Shown: one piece after another, positions 5,608 through 7,014 of the stretch | How the letters are laid out: each line of letters starts with the position of its first letter | How positions within the stretch are numbered: position 1 is the stretch's first letter | Assembly (NCBI GenBank): GCA_025965815.1 | Contig: JAOPWF010000313.1 | Span: 1-7,014 of the forward strand | Length of the DNA: 7,014 nt | Reading direction: 5' to 3' | Source of the DNA: Mycobacterium sp. | GTDB lineage: Bacteria > Actinomycetota > Actinomycetes > Mycobacteriales > Mycobacteriaceae | Position numbers and translations under genes: made by a program | The notes under the pieces: model-generated | Database searches by the model: none | What the model was told of the DNA's origin: nothing | The model's input: the letters and a program-made list of their open reading frames with translations, nothing else

Positions 5608-6390
5608 CTACAGCTCGGCGATCGCCATGTGAGATTCCGGCAAGATCTGACCGCCATCCACGACAAGCGACTGACCCGTGATGTATGCCGCCTCCTCGGT
5701 AGCGAAGAACAGCGCCGCATTTCCGATGTCGGCGACGCTACCGAGTCGCCCTGCTGGCACCGCGGACGCCATTTGGTCCTGGTATTCCTGGCCCATTTCA
5801 ATAAGCCCCTCTGTGATGATGTTGCCGGGCAGCACCGCGTTGACGGTGATCCGCTTCGGAGCCAACTCGATTGCGGCGGTGCGCAGGAATCCGAGCTGGG
5901 CCGCCTTGCTGGCCCCGTAATGGGACCAGCCGGGGTAACCGGTGATGGGGCCGGTGATCGAGGACGTGATGATCACCCGGCCGTGGCCGCTCGCGGTCAG
6001 CGCTGAAAGCGCGGCTTGGACGATGAACACCGTTCCCTTGAAGTTCACCGCCAGCACAAGCTCGATGTCGTCGGGCGTGAGTTCCTCGAGCCTGCCAGAC
6101 GGGAAGATGCCGGCGTTGGCGCACACGATGTCCAGACCCCCGTGTCGCTCAACTGCGGTCTCGACCGCGCGGTGACAATCCTCGGGATTGGTCACATCGG
6201 CGCGCAGGCCGCTCACCCGCCCGGGTTGTCCGTCGAGTTCGGCCACGGTGGCGTCCACGTCGGCCTGGTTGCGCGCGGTCACCAGTACGTCGACGCCGGC
6301 GGCCGCGAAGGTCTCGGCGATACCGCGGCCGATGCCCTTACTGCCCCCGGTCACGACGGCGGATCGGCCTTGCAGTGAGGTGAACATCAT
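5608..6390 (-). CDS. Short-chain dehydrogenase/reductase (classical SDR)
   Basis: A cytoplasmic NAD(P)-dependent oxidoreductase of 260 residues, typical of the classical SDR family. The Rossmann nucleotide-binding motif TGGSKGIG is at residues 14-21, the conserved Asp at 65 (RADVTN), NAG at 92-94, the structural Asn at 116 (AVNFKG), the catalytic Ser region TSSITG at 142-147, and YGASK with Tyr158 and Lys162. PGNIITEG (188-195) and [11 protein letters not shown] (237-247) complete the fold. Arg40 at the end of the second strand (TAR) favours NADP(H), though weakly. The substrate is unknown; FabG-like and sugar or alcohol dehydrogenases look alike at this level. Start ATG 6390 (or the adjacent ATG 6387) has AAAGGA at 6397-6402 with a 6-base spacer. 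The upstream kinase gene ends only 14 bases before it, so the two are very probably co-transcribed. Confidence 0.95.
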   Translation of the reverse strand: MMFTSLQGRSAVVTGGSKGIGRGIAETFAAAGVDVLVTARNQADVDATVAELDGQPGRVSGLRADVTNPEDCHRAVETAVERHGGLDIVCANAGIFPSGRLEELTPDDIELVLAVNFKGTVFIVQAALSALTASGHGRVIITSSITGPITGYPGWSHYGASKAAQLGFLRTAAIELAPKRITVNAVLPGNIITEGLIEMGQEYQDQMASAVPAGRLGSVADIGNAALFFATEEAAYITGQSLVVDGGQILPESHMAIAEL

Positions 6391-6396
6391 CGTGTG

Positions 6397-6402
6397 TCCT
6401 TT
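6397..6402 (-). promoter_or_regulatory. Ribosome binding site of the SDR gene
   Basis: The minus strand reads AAAGGA six bases before the ATG pair at 6390/6387. It overlaps the candidate operator at 6402-6412 by one base. Confidence 0.6.
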
Positions 6403-6412
6403 GGTCAGACCA
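6402..6412. promoter_or_regulatory. Candidate GntR operator at the kinase-SDR junction
   Basis: TGGTCAGACCA is a perfect palindrome with 5-base arms (TGGTC/GACCA) around one central base. It spans the stop codon of the kinase gene and touches the SDR ribosome binding site. The form matches HutC/DasR-type sites (TGGTCTAGACCA) less one central base. The match to 5585-5597 within one regulator's own gene cluster is the main support; binding is inferred. Confidence 0.4.
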
Positions 6413-7014
6413 GACGGCGGCCGTTGGAACCGAGGTAGCTGTCGGCGAGCGTGCAGCTGCCCTCGGCGTAGGTGATCGCCTTCGTGCGGGATTCCTTGGA
6501 ATGGCTGTGCGTCCCCATCCAGGCCAGCAACAGCAGTCGACGCAACAGGACGAACGACGCCAGCATCTCTTCGTCAGCGGCGGCGATCGGGCGGCGGCTG
6601 CGGTATCCCGTGATCCAGGAGTCTTGCCATTCGGGCAGCGCCGGGTCGTCTTCGATGAAGGACACTGCGGTGCCGAAATCGTAGAAGAACCAACCTAATC
6701 CGCAGTCGTCGAAGTCGATGACCGTGATGGTCGATCCGTCGACGAGCAGGTTGGCCAGCCGTAGGTCAGCGTGCACAAGCCCGAATCGTTCGGGCCCGGA
6801 TCCGTAATCGGTCAAGCGCTGCCGTAGCAGTTGCACGGCGCGGTCCAGCAGTTCGTGTTCCCGCTTACCGACGCCCCCAGCGTCCTGCCAGCGGCCCCAA
6901 CGCGGCTGGCCACCGAGGCTGTGTTCCCAGTCCCAGGAGAACCTGTTGAACCCGGACGGACGCGACCAGGCATGTGAATGCTCATGAAGTTCAGCGGTTA
7001 TCCGGCCCAGGGTG
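6405..7014 (-). CDS. APH/homoserine kinase-like phosphotransferase (N-terminus beyond window)
   Basis: The C-terminal ~200 residues of a protein-kinase-fold small-molecule kinase (PF01636). Reading in from 7013, the frame gives [20 protein letters not shown], then [24 protein letters not shown], a pattern typical of the branch that includes SrkA and hydroxylysine kinase-like (AGPHD1) proteins. The catalytic loop [11 protein letters not shown] carries the general-base Asp (6765-6767) and metal-binding Asn (6750-6752). The second metal site is IDFDDCG, with its first Asp at 6714-6716. After these come an all-helical C-terminal region and the end SNGRRLV. Every catalytic element in view is intact. 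It phosphorylates a small hydroxylated compound with ATP in the cytoplasm; which one is unknown. Aminoglycoside resistance is unlikely from context, since it heads an SDR-GntR operon. A later GTG at 6836 would omit a conserved part of the protein and is not the start. Confidence 0.9.
   Translation of the reverse strand, partial: TLGRITAELHEHSHAWSRPSGFNRFSWDWEHSLGGQPRWGRWQDAGGVGKREHELLDRAVQLLRQRLTDYGSGPERFGLVHADLRLANLLVDGSTITVIDFDDCGLGWFFYDFGTAVSFIEDDPALPEWQDSWITGYRSRRPIAAADEEMLASFVLLRRLLLLAWMGTHSHSKESRTKAITYAEGSCTLADSYLGSNGRRLV

Noticed and set aside
4681..7010. Inverted 13-base match CTGGGCCGGATAA (4681-4693 and complement of 6998-7010)
   Set aside because: Both copies encode an L-G-R-I stretch in unrelated genes with common GC-rich codons; most likely coincidence, not a recombination or attachment site.

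Overview
The window reads as chromosomal DNA of a nontuberculous Mycobacterium or a very close relative. It is GC-rich, uses GTG starts freely, and carries a thiol peroxidase that matches my memory of M. tuberculosis Tpx along most of its length. It also encodes a RipD-like NlpC/P60 protein of a type I know only from mycobacteria. No rRNA, tRNA, CRISPR array, transposase or phage gene was found. The genus call is an inference from protein resemblance, not from a marker gene.

Layout. (1) Positions 2-808 (+) hold the nearly complete 3' part of an endonuclease/exonuclease/phosphatase (EEP) family gene with TDP2-like motifs. (2) tpx lies at 1051-1545 (+), preceded by a perfect 7-bp hairpin and no obvious ribosome binding site. 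(3) A four-helix membrane protein of the 'phage holin 4' (PF04020/YvlD-like) family is at 1634-2035 (-), convergent with tpx. (4) A membrane-anchored, helix-rich protein of unknown function is at 2186-2875 (+), divergent from the holin-like gene. (5) A TesB-type acyl-CoA thioesterase pseudogene is at 2893-3670 (-), broken by a frameshift and an amber stop. (6) A 461-bp gene-free stretch (3671-4131) contains a perfect 10-bp inverted repeat and a patch of lower GC. (7) A secreted RipD-like NlpC/P60 protein at 4132-4704 (+) has lost its catalytic Cys and His and carries a six-unit repeat next to the dead active site. (8) On the minus strand, 7014 to 4781 holds a compact cluster: an APH/homoserine-kinase-like phosphotransferase (N-terminus outside the window), then a short-chain dehydrogenase, then a GntR/HutC-type regulator with a UTRA ligand domain.

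How the parts work together. The minus-strand cluster looks like a small-molecule utilisation or modification operon with its own regulator. Two matching palindromes (shared pattern TGGTNNGNCCA) lie just upstream of the dehydrogenase and just upstream of gntR. The second one touches a TAGAAT -10-like box, which suggests feedback control. The rest is a mosaic of single genes: peroxide defence (tpx), envelope-associated proteins (holin-like, anchored unknown, RipD-like) and a phosphodiesterase. Nothing here proves a new multi-gene system. The most distinctive items are the repeat-expanded inactive RipD-like protein, the intergenic hairpin at 3866-3901, and the paired operator candidates.
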